From the NCBI RefSeq assembly GCF_040546275.1, contig NZ_JBEPNO010000013.1, forward strand, positions 62,001-126,000: a DNA stretch of 64,000 nucleotides. Reading direction: 5' to 3'. The notes under the pieces are model-generated. The model was not told the origin of the DNA and made no database searches. It was given only the letters and a program-made list of their open reading frames with translations. Made by a program: the position numbers and the translations under genes. Each line of letters opens with the position of its first letter. Position 1 is the stretch's first letter. Below are positions 1 through 9,337 of this stretch, one piece after another. This DNA comes from Nakamurella sp040546275. GTDB lineage: Bacteria; Actinomycetota; Actinomycetes; Mycobacteriales; Nakamurellaceae.

Positions 1-847
1 CTACAACAGCACCGGCGGCACCACCAACGTGCTGGTGGACGTCCAGGGCTACTTCAGCTCCGGTGACACCGTGGCTCCCGGCTCCTACGTGCGGCTCAAT
101 CCCACCCGCATCCTGGACACGAACGCCCGCATCGGGGTTCCGACCAGTACGCCGGTGCCCGCCAACGGCACGGTCAAGCTGCAGGTCGGGGGCTTCGGCG
201 GAGTGCCGACCAGCAACGTCTCGGCCGTCGCCCTCAACGTCACGGTCGACCAGACCCACACCATCGGATTCATCACCGTCTACCCCTCCGGGGCGCAGCG
301 GCCCGAGGTGTCTAGCCTGAACTTCCTGGCCAACACCACCGCCGCCAACCTGGTGATCACCCCGATCGCCGCTGACGGCACCGTGCTGATCACCAACACC
401 TCCGGTGGTGGGGTCCGCCTCATCGCCGACGTCTCCGGCTACTTCCTCGGCGGCATCCCCATCCTCGACGGAGAATTCGTCGCCGTCACCCCCAGCCGCA
501 TCCTGGACACCCGGAACAACATCAACCTCAACGGGGCCGTGCCGCGGCTGGGTACCATTGCACCGACCATGTTGGGTCGCAACGGCATTCCCGCCACCGG
601 AGTAGGTGCCGTCGTCATGAACGTCACCGTCGACCACCCGGTCCGCAACGGCTACATCACCGTCTACCCGCAGGGAACGCGACCAGAGGCCTCCAACCTC
701 AACTTCGTCCCCAAGGTCGCCAGGGCCAACGCCGACTTCGCCACCATCGGCGCAGACGGCAAGGTCCGGATGTTCAACGGGTCCGGCGGAACGGTGGACC
801 TCATCACCGACGTCTCCGGCTACTTCATCAAGAACCCGCTGCTGTAA
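1..847 (+). CDS. Secreted repeat protein, C-terminal part (LDTR...GYF repeats), 5' end outside window
   Basis: The reading frame is open from the first base (frame 2) to TAA at 845-847, so the gene begins upstream of the window. What is visible is the end of one ~130-residue repeat and two full copies. Each copy starts with a RILDT(R) motif, continues through GxxTVYPSG and SxLNF, and ends in a DVSGYF motif. Such repeats occur in tandem at the C-termini of large exported actinobacterial proteins; their function is unknown to me. The last copy matches the end of the next gene almost perfectly and without gaps to the stop codon. A strong terminator hairpin follows. It is probably a secreted or surface protein, but nothing can be said about its N-terminus. 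Confidence 0.85.
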   Translation, partial: YNSTGGTTNVLVDVQGYFSSGDTVAPGSYVRLNPTRILDTNARIGVPTSTPVPANGTVKLQVGGFGGVPTSNVSAVALNVTVDQTHTIGFITVYPSGAQRPEVSSLNFLANTTAANLVITPIAADGTVLITNTSGGGVRLIADVSGYFLGGIPILDGEFVAVTPSRILDTRNNINLNGAVPRLGTIAPTMLGRNGIPATGVGAVVMNVTVDHPVRNGYITVYPQGTRPEASNLNFVPKVARANADFATIGADGKVRMFNGSGGTVDLITDVSGYFIKNPLL

Positions 848-1223
848 CCCGTTAGCGGGCTCACCCACCCGTTCCATACAGAAGCGCCCCGTCCCGGTCA
901 TCTCCGGGACGGGGCGCTTTGGCGTGTCACAGGCGCCTAGCGGTGTACGACTACTTTGCGTCACCGCCCTCGAGCGTAGGAGTGGATTGTTACCCCGATC
1001 TAGTGGATCAACACGTCGATAGCATTCTTGACTATCGACCTTTCGGCGTCATTTGTGCTGCAGTGCAACGGCTTTCAAACTGATTTTTCGCCCCACGGGT
1101 GAAAGGCCCGCTGCGAAGTCTCTGCCCCAGGAGGTGGATCAGGTCGTACCGTGAGTCATCGCGGCTCCCCGATGCTCACATCGGCGGACAAACACGACTT
1201 TTTGATGATCACGGGGAGCACCG
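848..1223 (+). promoter_or_regulatory. Intergenic control region and possible structured leader of the giant repeat protein gene
   Basis: This gap of about 375 bp holds the terminator at 882-920 and then no gene. There is an 8-bp inverted repeat, GTCGATAG/CTATCGAC (1015-1022 and 1032-1039, 9-nt spacer). A TTGACT element at 1028-1033 could be a -35 box, but the -10 17 bp downstream (ATTTGT) is poor. Just before the gene two hairpins compete for the same bases: GTGAGtCATC (1151-1160) with GATGCTCAC (1171-1179), and CCGATG (1169-1174) with CATCGG (1179-1184). The ribosome-binding site GGGGAG is at 1213-1218. I could not match the leader to a known riboswitch class. Confidence 0.4.
882..920 (+). 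terminator. Rho-independent-type terminator hairpin
   Basis: A perfect 16-bp stem (882-897 paired with 904-919) encloses a 6-nt loop and is followed by TTT. It lies 35 bp after the stop codon of the upstream repeat protein. The 15-nt left arm beginning AGCGCCCCG is repeated exactly in the terminator at 9272. Confidence 0.85.
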
Positions 1224-4200
1224 ATGTCGCAGAACAAAAACTCGGGTGGAGTATCAACCACCACTTCGGCGGGCCGTACCGGTCGCGAATCGGTGCGCCG
1301 CGCTCTGGCCGCCGTCGTCACGCTAGCCCTGGTGGCCGGTGGGTCGGTGTTGTTCGCCGGCAACGCGGCAGCTGCGACTCCCGTCTCGCAATCGGTAGGC
1401 CGCTTCCTGTCCGGGACAGCGCTGAGCCAGAACCTCTCGGCCCTGGCCAACCTGGCTCCGGCCTCGGCCACCAACGTGGGAGCGCCGGCGACCGTCACCA
1501 GCAGCAACCCCCTGGACGTCACTGCGCTCAATGCCGTCGACGTGAACCTGGGCGGCGGGGTCAACCTGTTGGGCAGCAACGGGATCCTGACGCTCGGCGC
1601 GGTCGGCCAGTACGCCACCGCCTCCGCGACCGGCAGCTCATACGCATCATCCGGTGCCATCGACGCCAGCGGCGCCATTGCCACCGGCGCCGGTGTCCCC
1701 GCCGCCGATGCCACCCTGAACCTCGGGTCCCTGCTCGGCACGGTGCCCGCCCTCAATGGAGTCGTCTCCGCCGGGACCCTGTCCGTCGGCGCCCTGGCCG
1801 GTACCGCGACCGAAACCGCAACCGGCGCGCAGAGTGGCACCTACAAGATCGGGTCGCTCTCGCTGTCCGTGACGAGCCCGCTGGTCTCCGGCATCACCAC
1901 CGGCCTGACCACCACGCTCACCGCCCTGCAGCCGGCGGTCAATGCCCTCCCCGGCCTGATCAGGGCGATCCCAGCGGTCGGCGCACTGGCTACCATCAGC
2001 ACTCCGCCCAACCTGGCCACCCTGGTCACCGCCCTCGGCACCGTGACCTCGGCGGACGGATCGATCACCGCCAACCTGCAGACCGGCGTGGTCACCATCG
2101 ACGTGGCGAAGGTGCTCACCACGGCCGGACTGAACCTGAACACGTTGCCGCGCAACACCGATCTGCTGCCCTACATCACCGCCGCGCTCACCTCGCAGCT
2201 GCTGCCGGCCATCACCACCGCCCTCCAGGGCCTCATCACCTCGATCACCAACGCCATCAACGGCATCTCGGTCACGGTGCTCGGCGTCCCGGTCGCCCTG
2301 GCGGTACTGGCACCGGTGCTCAACCCGGTCATCGCCCAGGTCACGGCGCCGATCACGACCCTGATCGGCAACCTCGGCTCGACCGTCATCACCCCGCTCG
2401 CCACCGGCCTCACCACGCTGCTGTCGCTCACCGCAAACGTGGAACCGACCGCCCCCAACGCCGCCAGCACGTTCACCCAGAGCGCCCTGTCCATCGGCGT
2501 CATCCCGGGCGCGAACACCGCGCGGGTCACCCTGGCCTCGGCCACCGTCGGACCGAACGCCGGTCCGCTCGGCGCCCCGACCGCCACCTCGCTGGCCCCC
2601 AACCAGGGTCCGATCGTCGGCGGCACACCCGTCGTCATCATAGGCACCAACTTCGTGCCCGGGGGCAGCACCGTCGTGATCGGCGGAATTACCTTGCCCC
2701 CAGCAAGTGTCGCCGTCAACGCCGACGGCACGACTGCCTCGTTCACCACTCCGGCGCACGCCGCCGGACCGGTCGGCGTCACCCTGTCCACGCCCAGCGG
2801 CGCCACGGCACCCTTGACCTTCACCTACGGACCACTGGCCCCGCCCACCCCGGTCGCGGCGGGTCTGAGCCCCAACCAGGGACCGGTCGCGGGGGGCACC
2901 TCGGTCACCATCACCGGTAACGGCTTCATCGCCGGCACCACCGTGTCCATCGGCGGGAACACCGTCGCCGCCGGTGATGTCACCCTCGGCGGCGGCGGAA
3001 CGACCGCCACCTTCCTGACGCCGGCCCACGCTGCCGGCGCCACGAGCGTGACGGTCACCACCACGAATGGCACCAGCACCCCCGCCCTGACCTTCACCTA
3101 CCTCGCGGCCCCGACCCTGGCCAGCCTCAACCCGGATCACGGGACGGCCGCCGGCGGCACCCTGGTGACCATCACCGGTACCGGTCTGGTCCCCGGCGCC
3201 ACCAGTGTGACGATCGGCGGGAACACCGTGGCCGTCGGCGATGTCAGCGTCGCAGGCGACGGGCTCAGCGCCACGTTCCGCACCCCGGCGCACGACCCGG
3301 GCCTGGTCGGCGTCACGGTCACCACCCCGGGCGGCACCAGCACCCCTGCACTCGGCTTCACCTACGGACCGCCGATCGCCTCGACGCTCAGCCCCACGCA
3401 CGGCCCGGCGACCGGCGGGACCTCCGTCACCGTCACCGGCAGCGGCTTCGTCGCCGGCGCCACCACCGTCTCCATCGGCGGGAACACCGTCGCAGCCGGT
3501 GATGTCACCGTCGCTGCCGGCGGCACCACCGCCACCTTCGCGGCCCCGGCCCATGCCGTCGGCGCAGTCCCGGTGACGGTTTCCACCCCGGGTGGCACCA
3601 GCACCCCGGCCCTGACCTACACCTACGACCCGCCGACGGCCACCAGTCTGTCGCCCGACCACGGACCCGCCGCCGGTGGCACCGGGGTCGCCATCACCGG
3701 CGCCGGCTTCGTCCCCGGCAACACCACCGTCACCATCGACGGCACCACGGTTCCGGCGACCGTGACGAACAACGGGACCACCGCCACGTTCACCACCCCC
3801 GCGGACAACCCCGGCCCGGTGAACGTCACCGTCACCACCCCGGACGGCACCAGTAGCCCGGCGTTGACCTACAGTTACAACCTGCCCACCGCAACAAGTC
3901 TCAGCCCGAACAACGGCCCGTCGGCCGGCGGCATCCAGGTCGCCGTCACCGGTACCGGCTTCGTGGCCGGCAGCACCACGGTGAGCATCGGCGGCAACGT
4001 CGTACCGGCCACCGGTGTCACGGTCACCGGCAACGGCACCATCGCGACGTTCACACTGCCCGCCCACAGCCCGGGCGCGGTGAACGTCACCGTCACCACG
4101 CCGGACGGAACCACCACGCCCGCTCTGCGTTTCGTCTACGGACCACCGACGGCCACCAGTCTCACCCCCGACCACGGCCCCACCGCGGGCGGTGACACGG

Positions 4201-7200
4201 TGATCATCACCGGCACCGGCTTCGTGCCGGGCGCCACCACCGTCACCATCGACGGAACGATCATCGCCGCCGGCGGTGTCACCGTCAACGGGGTCGGCAC
4301 CACGGCGTCGTTCACCACGCCGGCCGACAACCCTGGCGCAGTCGGCGTCACCGTCACGACGCCGGGCGGCACCAGCACCCCGGCGCTGACCTACACCTAC
4401 GGCCCGCCGACGGCCGCCGGCCTCACCCCGACCCACGGCCCGGCCGCCGGCGGCACCTCGGTCGTCGTCACCGGCACCGGCTTCGTCCCCGGCGCCACCA
4501 CCGTCACCATCGGCGGAACCCTGGTTCCTGCAACAGCTGTCACGGTCAATCCGGCCGGTACCACGGCCACCCTCGCCACCCCGCGGCACGCGGTCGGCCC
4601 GGTCCAGGTCACCGTGACGACTGCCGGCGGAACGAGTGCGCCGCTGGGCTACACCTACGACCTGCCGACCGCCACCAGCCTCGACCCCGACCACGGACCG
4701 GTCGCGGGTGGCAACACCGTCGCCATCACCGGCACCGGTTTCGTGGCCGGGAGCACCACGATCACCATCGGCGGCAGTACGGTCGCCGCCGGCAATGTCA
4801 CCGTCAGCAGCGACGGCACGACCGCCACCTTCACGGCGCCGTCCCACGCCCCCGGCGCCGTCGACGTCACCGTCACCACCCCCGACGGCGTCACCACCCC
4901 GGCGCTCACCTACACCTACGGCCCGCCGACCGCCACCAGCCTGACCCCGACCCACGGACCCGCCGCCGGCGGGACGTCCGTCGTCATCTCCGGCACCGGG
5001 TTCGTCGTCGACGCAACCAGCGTCGTCATCGGCGGAAGCACCGTCCCGACCACCGCCGTCCAGGTGAACCCGGCCGGCACCACCGCCACCTTCACCACCC
5101 CGGGTGGCACCGTCGGTCCCGCAGCGGTCACCGTCGTCACGGCCGGTGGCACCAGCGCCCCGGCACTGACCTTCACCTACGACCTGCCGACGGCGACCAG
5201 CCTCACCCCGGACAACGGACCGGTCACCGGCGGCACCTCGGTCGCCATCACCGGCACCGGCTTCGTCCCGGGTAACACCACCGTCACCATCGACGGCACC
5301 TCCCGCCCGGGGACCGTCACCAACAACGGCACCACCGTCACCTTCACCACCCCCGTCGACGGCCCCGGCGCGGTCGGCGTCACCGTCACGACACCGAGCG
5401 GAACCACCGCCCCGGCACTGACGTTCACCTACGGACCGCCGACCGCCACCAGCCTCGATCCGACCCACGGACCGGCAGCGGGCGGCACGAAGGTGACCAT
5501 CACCGGCACCGGGTTCGTCCAGGGCGGGACAGCCGTCTCCATCGGCGCCCAGACGGTCGTCGCGGCGAACGTCATGGTCAGCACCGACGGCACCACCGCG
5601 TCCTTCACCACCCCGCCCAACGCGGCCGGCGCAGTGAACGTCACGGCGACCACGGCCGGCGGCACCAGCACTCCCGGGCTCACCTACACCTACGACCCGC
5701 CCTCGGCCACCAGCCTCAGCCCGACCCACGGGCCGGCCGCCGGCGGCACCTCCGTCACCGTGAATGGCGCCGGCTTCGTCCCAGGCGCCACCACCGTTCT
5801 GATCGGTGGGAACACTGTCGCGGCCGCCAATGTCGCGGTGAACCCGGCCGGCACCACGGCCACCTTCACCACGCCGCGCCATGCTGTCGGCGACGTCTCG
5901 GTGACCGTCACCACCCCCGGTGGCACCACGCTCCCGGCCCTTCCGTACACCTACGACCTGCCGACCGCGACCGGACTCGACCTGGCCGGCGGACCGGTGG
6001 CCGGCGGCACGAGCGTGACCATCACGGGCACCGGGTTCGTCCCGCTCCTCACCACGGTCACCATTGGCGGAGTCCTCGTCCCGGCACCTCTGGTCGCGGT
6101 CAACGCGGCCGGCACCACCGCCACCTTCCTCACTCCCCCTGGCGCCGCGCCGGGCCCCGTCGACGTCACCGTCACGACGCCCGACGGCACCACCACCCCG
6201 GCGCTCACCTTCGTCTACGGCCCGCCGGTCGCAGTGACCCTCGACCCGACCCACGGACCCGCCGCGGGTGGCACCTCTGTCGCCATCACCGGTGCCGGGT
6301 TCGTGGCGGGCGCCACCACCGTCACGATCGGCGGAACCACCATTCCGGCAACGGGTGTCGCCGTCGATCCGACCGGCACCACCGCCACCTTCACCACTCC
6401 GCAACACGCGGTCGGGCCGGTGCAGGTCACCGTCACCACGGCCGGCGGCACCAGTGGTCCCGCTCTGACGTACACCTACGACCTGCCCACCGCCACCAAG
6501 CTCTCGCCGGATCACGGCCCCATCGCCGGTGGCAATGACGTGATCGTCACCGGCACCGGCTTCGTGCCCGGCCAGACGATCGTCACCATCGACGGCCTCC
6601 CGGTCACCGCGACGGTGAGCAACAACGGCACCATGGCCACCTTCCCGGCCCCCGCCCACGCACCCGGCGCCGTCGCTGTCACCGTCACCACCCCCGACGG
6701 CACCACCACACCGGCCCTGAAGTACACCTACGGGCCGCCGACGGCGACCTCGCTCAACCCGCCCCACGGACCGGCGGCCGGCGGCACCACGGTGACCATC
6801 ATCGGGACCGGCTTCGTCCAGAACGGCACCACCGTCTCGATCGGCGGCAACACCGTGCCGGCCGGCAGCGTCGCGGTGACCAGTGACGGCAACTCGGCCA
6901 CCTTCACCACCCCGGTGCACCCGGTCGGTTCCGTCCTGGTCACCGTCACCACCGCCGGCGGCACCAGCACCCCGGCCCTCGGCTACGTCTACGACCCGCC
7001 GACCGCGCTCAACCTGTCGCCGGACAACGGACCGACAGCCGGCGGCACCCTGGTCACCATCACCGGCACCGGCTTCGTTCCCGGCTCCACCACCGTCACC
7101 ATCGGTGGTATCGACCGGGTCGGAACCGTCAGCAACAGCGGCACCACGGTGACGTTCCGCACCCCGGCCCACGATCCGGGAGCCGTTGCCGTCACCGTCA

Positions 7201-9233
7201 CCACCCCCGACGGCACGACCCTGCCGGCCCTGCGATTCACCTACGGCCCGCCGACCACCGCAAGCCTGACGCCGATCCACGGCCCGACCGCCGGCGGCAC
7301 CTCGGTGACCATCACCGGCACCGGCTTCGTCCCGGGTGACACCACCGTTGCCATCGGCGGCAACACGGTGCTGGCCGGGGCGGTGACGGTGAACACCGCC
7401 GGCACCACCGCGACCTTCACCACGCCGCCCCACGCGGTCGGACCGGTGGACGTCATCGTCACCACCGACGGTGGGGACAGCACTCCTGCTCTCACCTACA
7501 CCTACGACGTGCTCAGCGCGCTGAGCCTGACGCCGAACAACGGTCCGGCGGCCGGCGGCAACAGCGTCACGGTGAACGGCACCGGCTTCCTCCCCGGAGC
7601 CACCGGCATCACCATCGGCGGCGTGGCCATCCCGGCGTCGGCCATCATCGTCAACGCGGCCGGCACCACGGCGATCTTCACGGCGCCGGCGCATGCCGTC
7701 GGCGGTGTTGCGGTGGCGGTCAAGGTCGGTAATACCGTCATCACGCCGTCGCTGGGCTACTACTACGGCACCATCCCCGTCGCCACCTGCATCCTGACCG
7801 GCGGAAACGCAGCGACCGTCACGGTGATCGCCGACGAGGGCACCGCCACCGGCCTCGTCGCCTCGAACTTCGCGGTGACCACGGTCGACGGTGTCACCCA
7901 GTACGGCGATCCGATCGCCGTCACGCCGGCACTCGGTGGTTTCCTCACCGCCCAGATCAGCGCTCCGGTCCCCGATGGCACGCTCGCGGTCGGCTACACG
8001 CTGGCTCCGGCCTCCGGGACGGCCTACCCCCGCATCCTGGGTGGCCCGATCACCTGCACCCCTCTCACCACCCCGGGCGCCGGCACCTACCACCCGCTGA
8101 CCCCGGCCCGACTGCTCGACACCCGCAACAACATCCCGGCCGGCACCACCACGCCGATCCCGGCGTTCGGCACTTTGACGCTGCACGTCCTTGGCCGCGG
8201 CAACGTCCCCGCGACGAACGTCGCCACCGTCGTCGTGAACGTGACGGCCACCGACCCCCAGCAGGCCGGCTTCGTCACGGTCTACCCGGAAGGCACCCGC
8301 CCGAACACCTCGAGCCTGAACTTCGGCAAGGCGCAGACGGTGGCGAACCTGGTGGCAACGCCGGTCGGTGCGGACGGCAACATCCGCATCTACAACGGAT
8401 CGGCGGGGACTGCCAATCTCATCGCAGATGTCCAGGGCTACTTCAACTCCGGTCTGACGGTGGCGCCAGGCTCCTACAACCCGGTCGCGCCCAGCCGCAT
8501 CCTGGATACCGACAACGGCATCGGTACCCCCACCAGCACCCCGCTGGCGGCGGGCGGGACGCTCAAGCTGCAGGTCGCCGGGGTGGCCGGGGTGCCGGCC
8601 ACGAACGTCTCCGCGGTGTCTCTGAACGTCACGGTCGACCAGACCAAGACGCTCGGGTTCGTCACGGTGTACCCGTCCGGAACGCGGCCCGAGGTGTCCA
8701 GCCTGAACTTCCTCGCGAACACCACCGCGGCCAACCTGGTGATCAGCCCGCTGGCGCCCGATGGCAGCGTCCTGATCACGAATACATCCGGCGGTACCGT
8801 CCGACTCATCGCCGACGTCTCCGGGTACTTCCTCGGCGGCATCCCGATCCTCGACGGAGAATTCGTCGCCGTCACCCCCAGCCGCATCCTGGACACCCGG
8901 AACAACATCAACCTCAACGGGGCTGTACCGCGGCTCGGCACCATCGCACCGACGATGCTCGGCCGCAACGGCATCCCCGCCACCGGAGTAGGTGCCGTCG
9001 TCATGAACGTCACCGTCGACCACCCGGTCCGCAACGGCTACATCACCGTCTACCCGCAAGGTGATCGACCAGAGGCCTCCAACCTCAACTTCGTGCCCAG
9101 GACGGCAAGGCCCAACGCCGATTTCGCGACCCTGGGCAGCGACGGGAAGGTGCGGATGTTCAACGGGTCCGGTGGAACGGTCGACCTCATCACCGATGTC
9201 TCCGGCTACTTCATCAGCAACCCACTGCCGTAA
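1224..9233 (+). CDS. Giant secreted protein with 20 IPT/TIG-type repeats and three C-terminal LDTR...GYF repeats
   Basis: This 2669-residue protein starts at ATG with GGGGAG five bases upstream. It has an Arg-rich N-terminus and a hydrophobic signal segment (about residues 27-46) ending in an AGNAAAA cleavage region. Residues ~50-450 are a Gly/Ala/Leu-rich globular region that resembles, from memory, actinobacterial choice-of-anchor G proteins. Residues ~450-2181 contain 20 tandem units of 83-88 residues with the IPT/TIG pattern: SLxPxxGPxAGG, TITGTGFVPG, TVTIGG, TTATFTTP and a closing TYTYG/D. A unique segment of ~100 residues follows, then three LDTR...GYF units (about 2288-2669). Immunoglobulin-like arrays of this kind usually make long stalks for adhesion or matrix binding; that role is inferred. 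I see no LPXTG or C-terminal membrane anchor. A terminator follows at 9272. Confidence 0.9.
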   Translation: MSQNKNSGGVSTTTSAGRTGRESVRRALAAVVTLALVAGGSVLFAGNAAAATPVSQSVGRFLSGTALSQNLSALANLAPASATNVGAPATVTSSNPLDVTALNAVDVNLGGGVNLLGSNGILTLGAVGQYATASATGSSYASSGAIDASGAIATGAGVPAADATLNLGSLLGTVPALNGVVSAGTLSVGALAGTATETATGAQSGTYKIGSLSLSVTSPLVSGITTGLTTTLTALQPAVNALPGLIRAIPAVGALATISTPPNLATLVTALGTVTSADGSITANLQTGVVTIDVAKVLTTAGLNLNTLPRNTDLLPYITAALTSQLLPAITTALQGLITSITNAINGISVTVLGVPVALAVLAPVLNPVIAQVTAPITTLIGNLGSTVITPLATGLTTLLSLTANVEPTAPNAASTFTQSALSIGVIPGANTARVTLASATVGPNAGPLGAPTATSLAPNQGPIVGGTPVVIIGTNFVPGGSTVVIGGITLPPASVAVNADGTTASFTTPAHAAGPVGVTLSTPSGATAPLTFTYGPLAPPTPVAAGLSPNQGPVAGGTSVTITGNGFIAGTTVSIGGNTVAAGDVTLGGGGTTATFLTPAHAAGATSVTVTTTNGTSTPALTFTYLAAPTLASLNPDHGTAAGGTLVTITGTGLVPGATSVTIGGNTVAVGDVSVAGDGLSATFRTPAHDPGLVGVTVTTPGGTSTPALGFTYGPPIASTLSPTHGPATGGTSVTVTGSGFVAGATTVSIGGNTVAAGDVTVAAGGTTATFAAPAHAVGAVPVTVSTPGGTSTPALTYTYDPPTATSLSPDHGPAAGGTGVAITGAGFVPGNTTVTIDGTTVPATVTNNGTTATFTTPADNPGPVNVTVTTPDGTSSPALTYSYNLPTATSLSPNNGPSAGGIQVAVTGTGFVAGSTTVSIGGNVVPATGVTVTGNGTIATFTLPAHSPGAVNVTVTTPDGTTTPALRFVYGPPTATSLTPDHGPTAGGDTVIITGTGFVPGATTVTIDGTIIAAGGVTVNGVGTTASFTTPADNPGAVGVTVTTPGGTSTPALTYTYGPPTAAGLTPTHGPAAGGTSVVVTGTGFVPGATTVTIGGTLVPATAVTVNPAGTTATLATPRHAVGPVQVTVTTAGGTSAPLGYTYDLPTATSLDPDHGPVAGGNTVAITGTGFVAGSTTITIGGSTVAAGNVTVSSDGTTATFTAPSHAPGAVDVTVTTPDGVTTPALTYTYGPPTATSLTPTHGPAAGGTSVVISGTGFVVDATSVVIGGSTVPTTAVQVNPAGTTATFTTPGGTVGPAAVTVVTAGGTSAPALTFTYDLPTATSLTPDNGPVTGGTSVAITGTGFVPGNTTVTIDGTSRPGTVTNNGTTVTFTTPVDGPGAVGVTVTTPSGTTAPALTFTYGPPTATSLDPTHGPAAGGTKVTITGTGFVQGGTAVSIGAQTVVAANVMVSTDGTTASFTTPPNAAGAVNVTATTAGGTSTPGLTYTYDPPSATSLSPTHGPAAGGTSVTVNGAGFVPGATTVLIGGNTVAAANVAVNPAGTTATFTTPRHAVGDVSVTVTTPGGTTLPALPYTYDLPTATGLDLAGGPVAGGTSVTITGTGFVPLLTTVTIGGVLVPAPLVAVNAAGTTATFLTPPGAAPGPVDVTVTTPDGTTTPALTFVYGPPVAVTLDPTHGPAAGGTSVAITGAGFVAGATTVTIGGTTIPATGVAVDPTGTTATFTTPQHAVGPVQVTVTTAGGTSGPALTYTYDLPTATKLSPDHGPIAGGNDVIVTGTGFVPGQTIVTIDGLPVTATVSNNGTMATFPAPAHAPGAVAVTVTTPDGTTTPALKYTYGPPTATSLNPPHGPAAGGTTVTIIGTGFVQNGTTVSIGGNTVPAGSVAVTSDGNSATFTTPVHPVGSVLVTVTTAGGTSTPALGYVYDPPTALNLSPDNGPTAGGTLVTITGTGFVPGSTTVTIGGIDRVGTVSNSGTTVTFRTPAHDPGAVAVTVTTPDGTTLPALRFTYGPPTTASLTPIHGPTAGGTSVTITGTGFVPGDTTVAIGGNTVLAGAVTVNTAGTTATFTTPPHAVGPVDVIVTTDGGDSTPALTYTYDVLSALSLTPNNGPAAGGNSVTVNGTGFLPGATGITIGGVAIPASAIIVNAAGTTAIFTAPAHAVGGVAVAVKVGNTVITPSLGYYYGTIPVATCILTGGNAATVTVIADEGTATGLVASNFAVTTVDGVTQYGDPIAVTPALGGFLTAQISAPVPDGTLAVGYTLAPASGTAYPRILGGPITCTPLTTPGAGTYHPLTPARLLDTRNNIPAGTTTPIPAFGTLTLHVLGRGNVPATNVATVVVNVTATDPQQAGFVTVYPEGTRPNTSSLNFGKAQTVANLVATPVGADGNIRIYNGSAGTANLIADVQGYFNSGLTVAPGSYNPVAPSRILDTDNGIGTPTSTPLAAGGTLKLQVAGVAGVPATNVSAVSLNVTVDQTKTLGFVTVYPSGTRPEVSSLNFLANTTAANLVISPLAPDGSVLITNTSGGTVRLIADVSGYFLGGIPILDGEFVAVTPSRILDTRNNINLNGAVPRLGTIAPTMLGRNGIPATGVGAVVMNVTVDHPVRNGYITVYPQGDRPEASNLNFVPRTARPNADFATLGSDGKVRMFNGSGGTVDLITDVSGYFISNPLP
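2575..7767 (+). repeat. Array of 20 IPT/TIG-encoding units of ~255 bp
   Basis: Twenty tandem in-frame coding units of about 249-264 bp were counted by hand from the translation. Units 5, 11, 16 and 18 share a shorter central loop (IDG or IGG followed by three fewer residues). The linkers alternate between YG-PP and YD-LP types, and every LP-started unit ends in YG. This indicates expansion partly by copying blocks of two or three units. Confidence 0.85.
8834..9233 (+). repeat. Segment almost identical to bases 448-847 of the upstream paralogue
   Basis: The last ~400 bp of the giant gene align with the last 400 bp of the upstream gene at a constant offset of 8386 bp. There is no gap through the shared TAA. 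Stretches of more than 60 bp are identical, including third codon positions. This fits recent duplication or gene conversion. Confidence 0.85.
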
Positions 9234-9271
9234 CCCATCGGTAGCGGAAAGCTTCACCAGCTCCACACAGC

Positions 9272-9306
9272 AGCGCCCCGTCCCGGGAACTCCGGGGCGG
9301 GGCGCT
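9272..9306 (+). terminator. Terminator hairpin after the giant repeat protein gene
   Basis: A 15-bp stem (9272-9286 with 9292-9306, one G-T wobble) surrounds a 5-nt loop. It lies between convergent genes. Its left arm is the same 15 nt as in the terminator at 882, so terminator and C-terminal domain appear to have been copied together. Confidence 0.8.
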
Positions 9307-9337
9307 CCTGCATGTCGGCGGGTGCCGCATCCAAGGA

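Noticed and set aside
1040..1223. Riboswitch (c-di-AMP or c-di-GMP type) before the giant gene
   Set aside because: I could not find the conserved core bases of either class; only simple hairpins are visible.
2575..7767. Repeated units taken as a CRISPR or satellite array
   Set aside because: The units are ~255 bp, in frame and code for IPT/TIG domains, with no short repeats and spacers.
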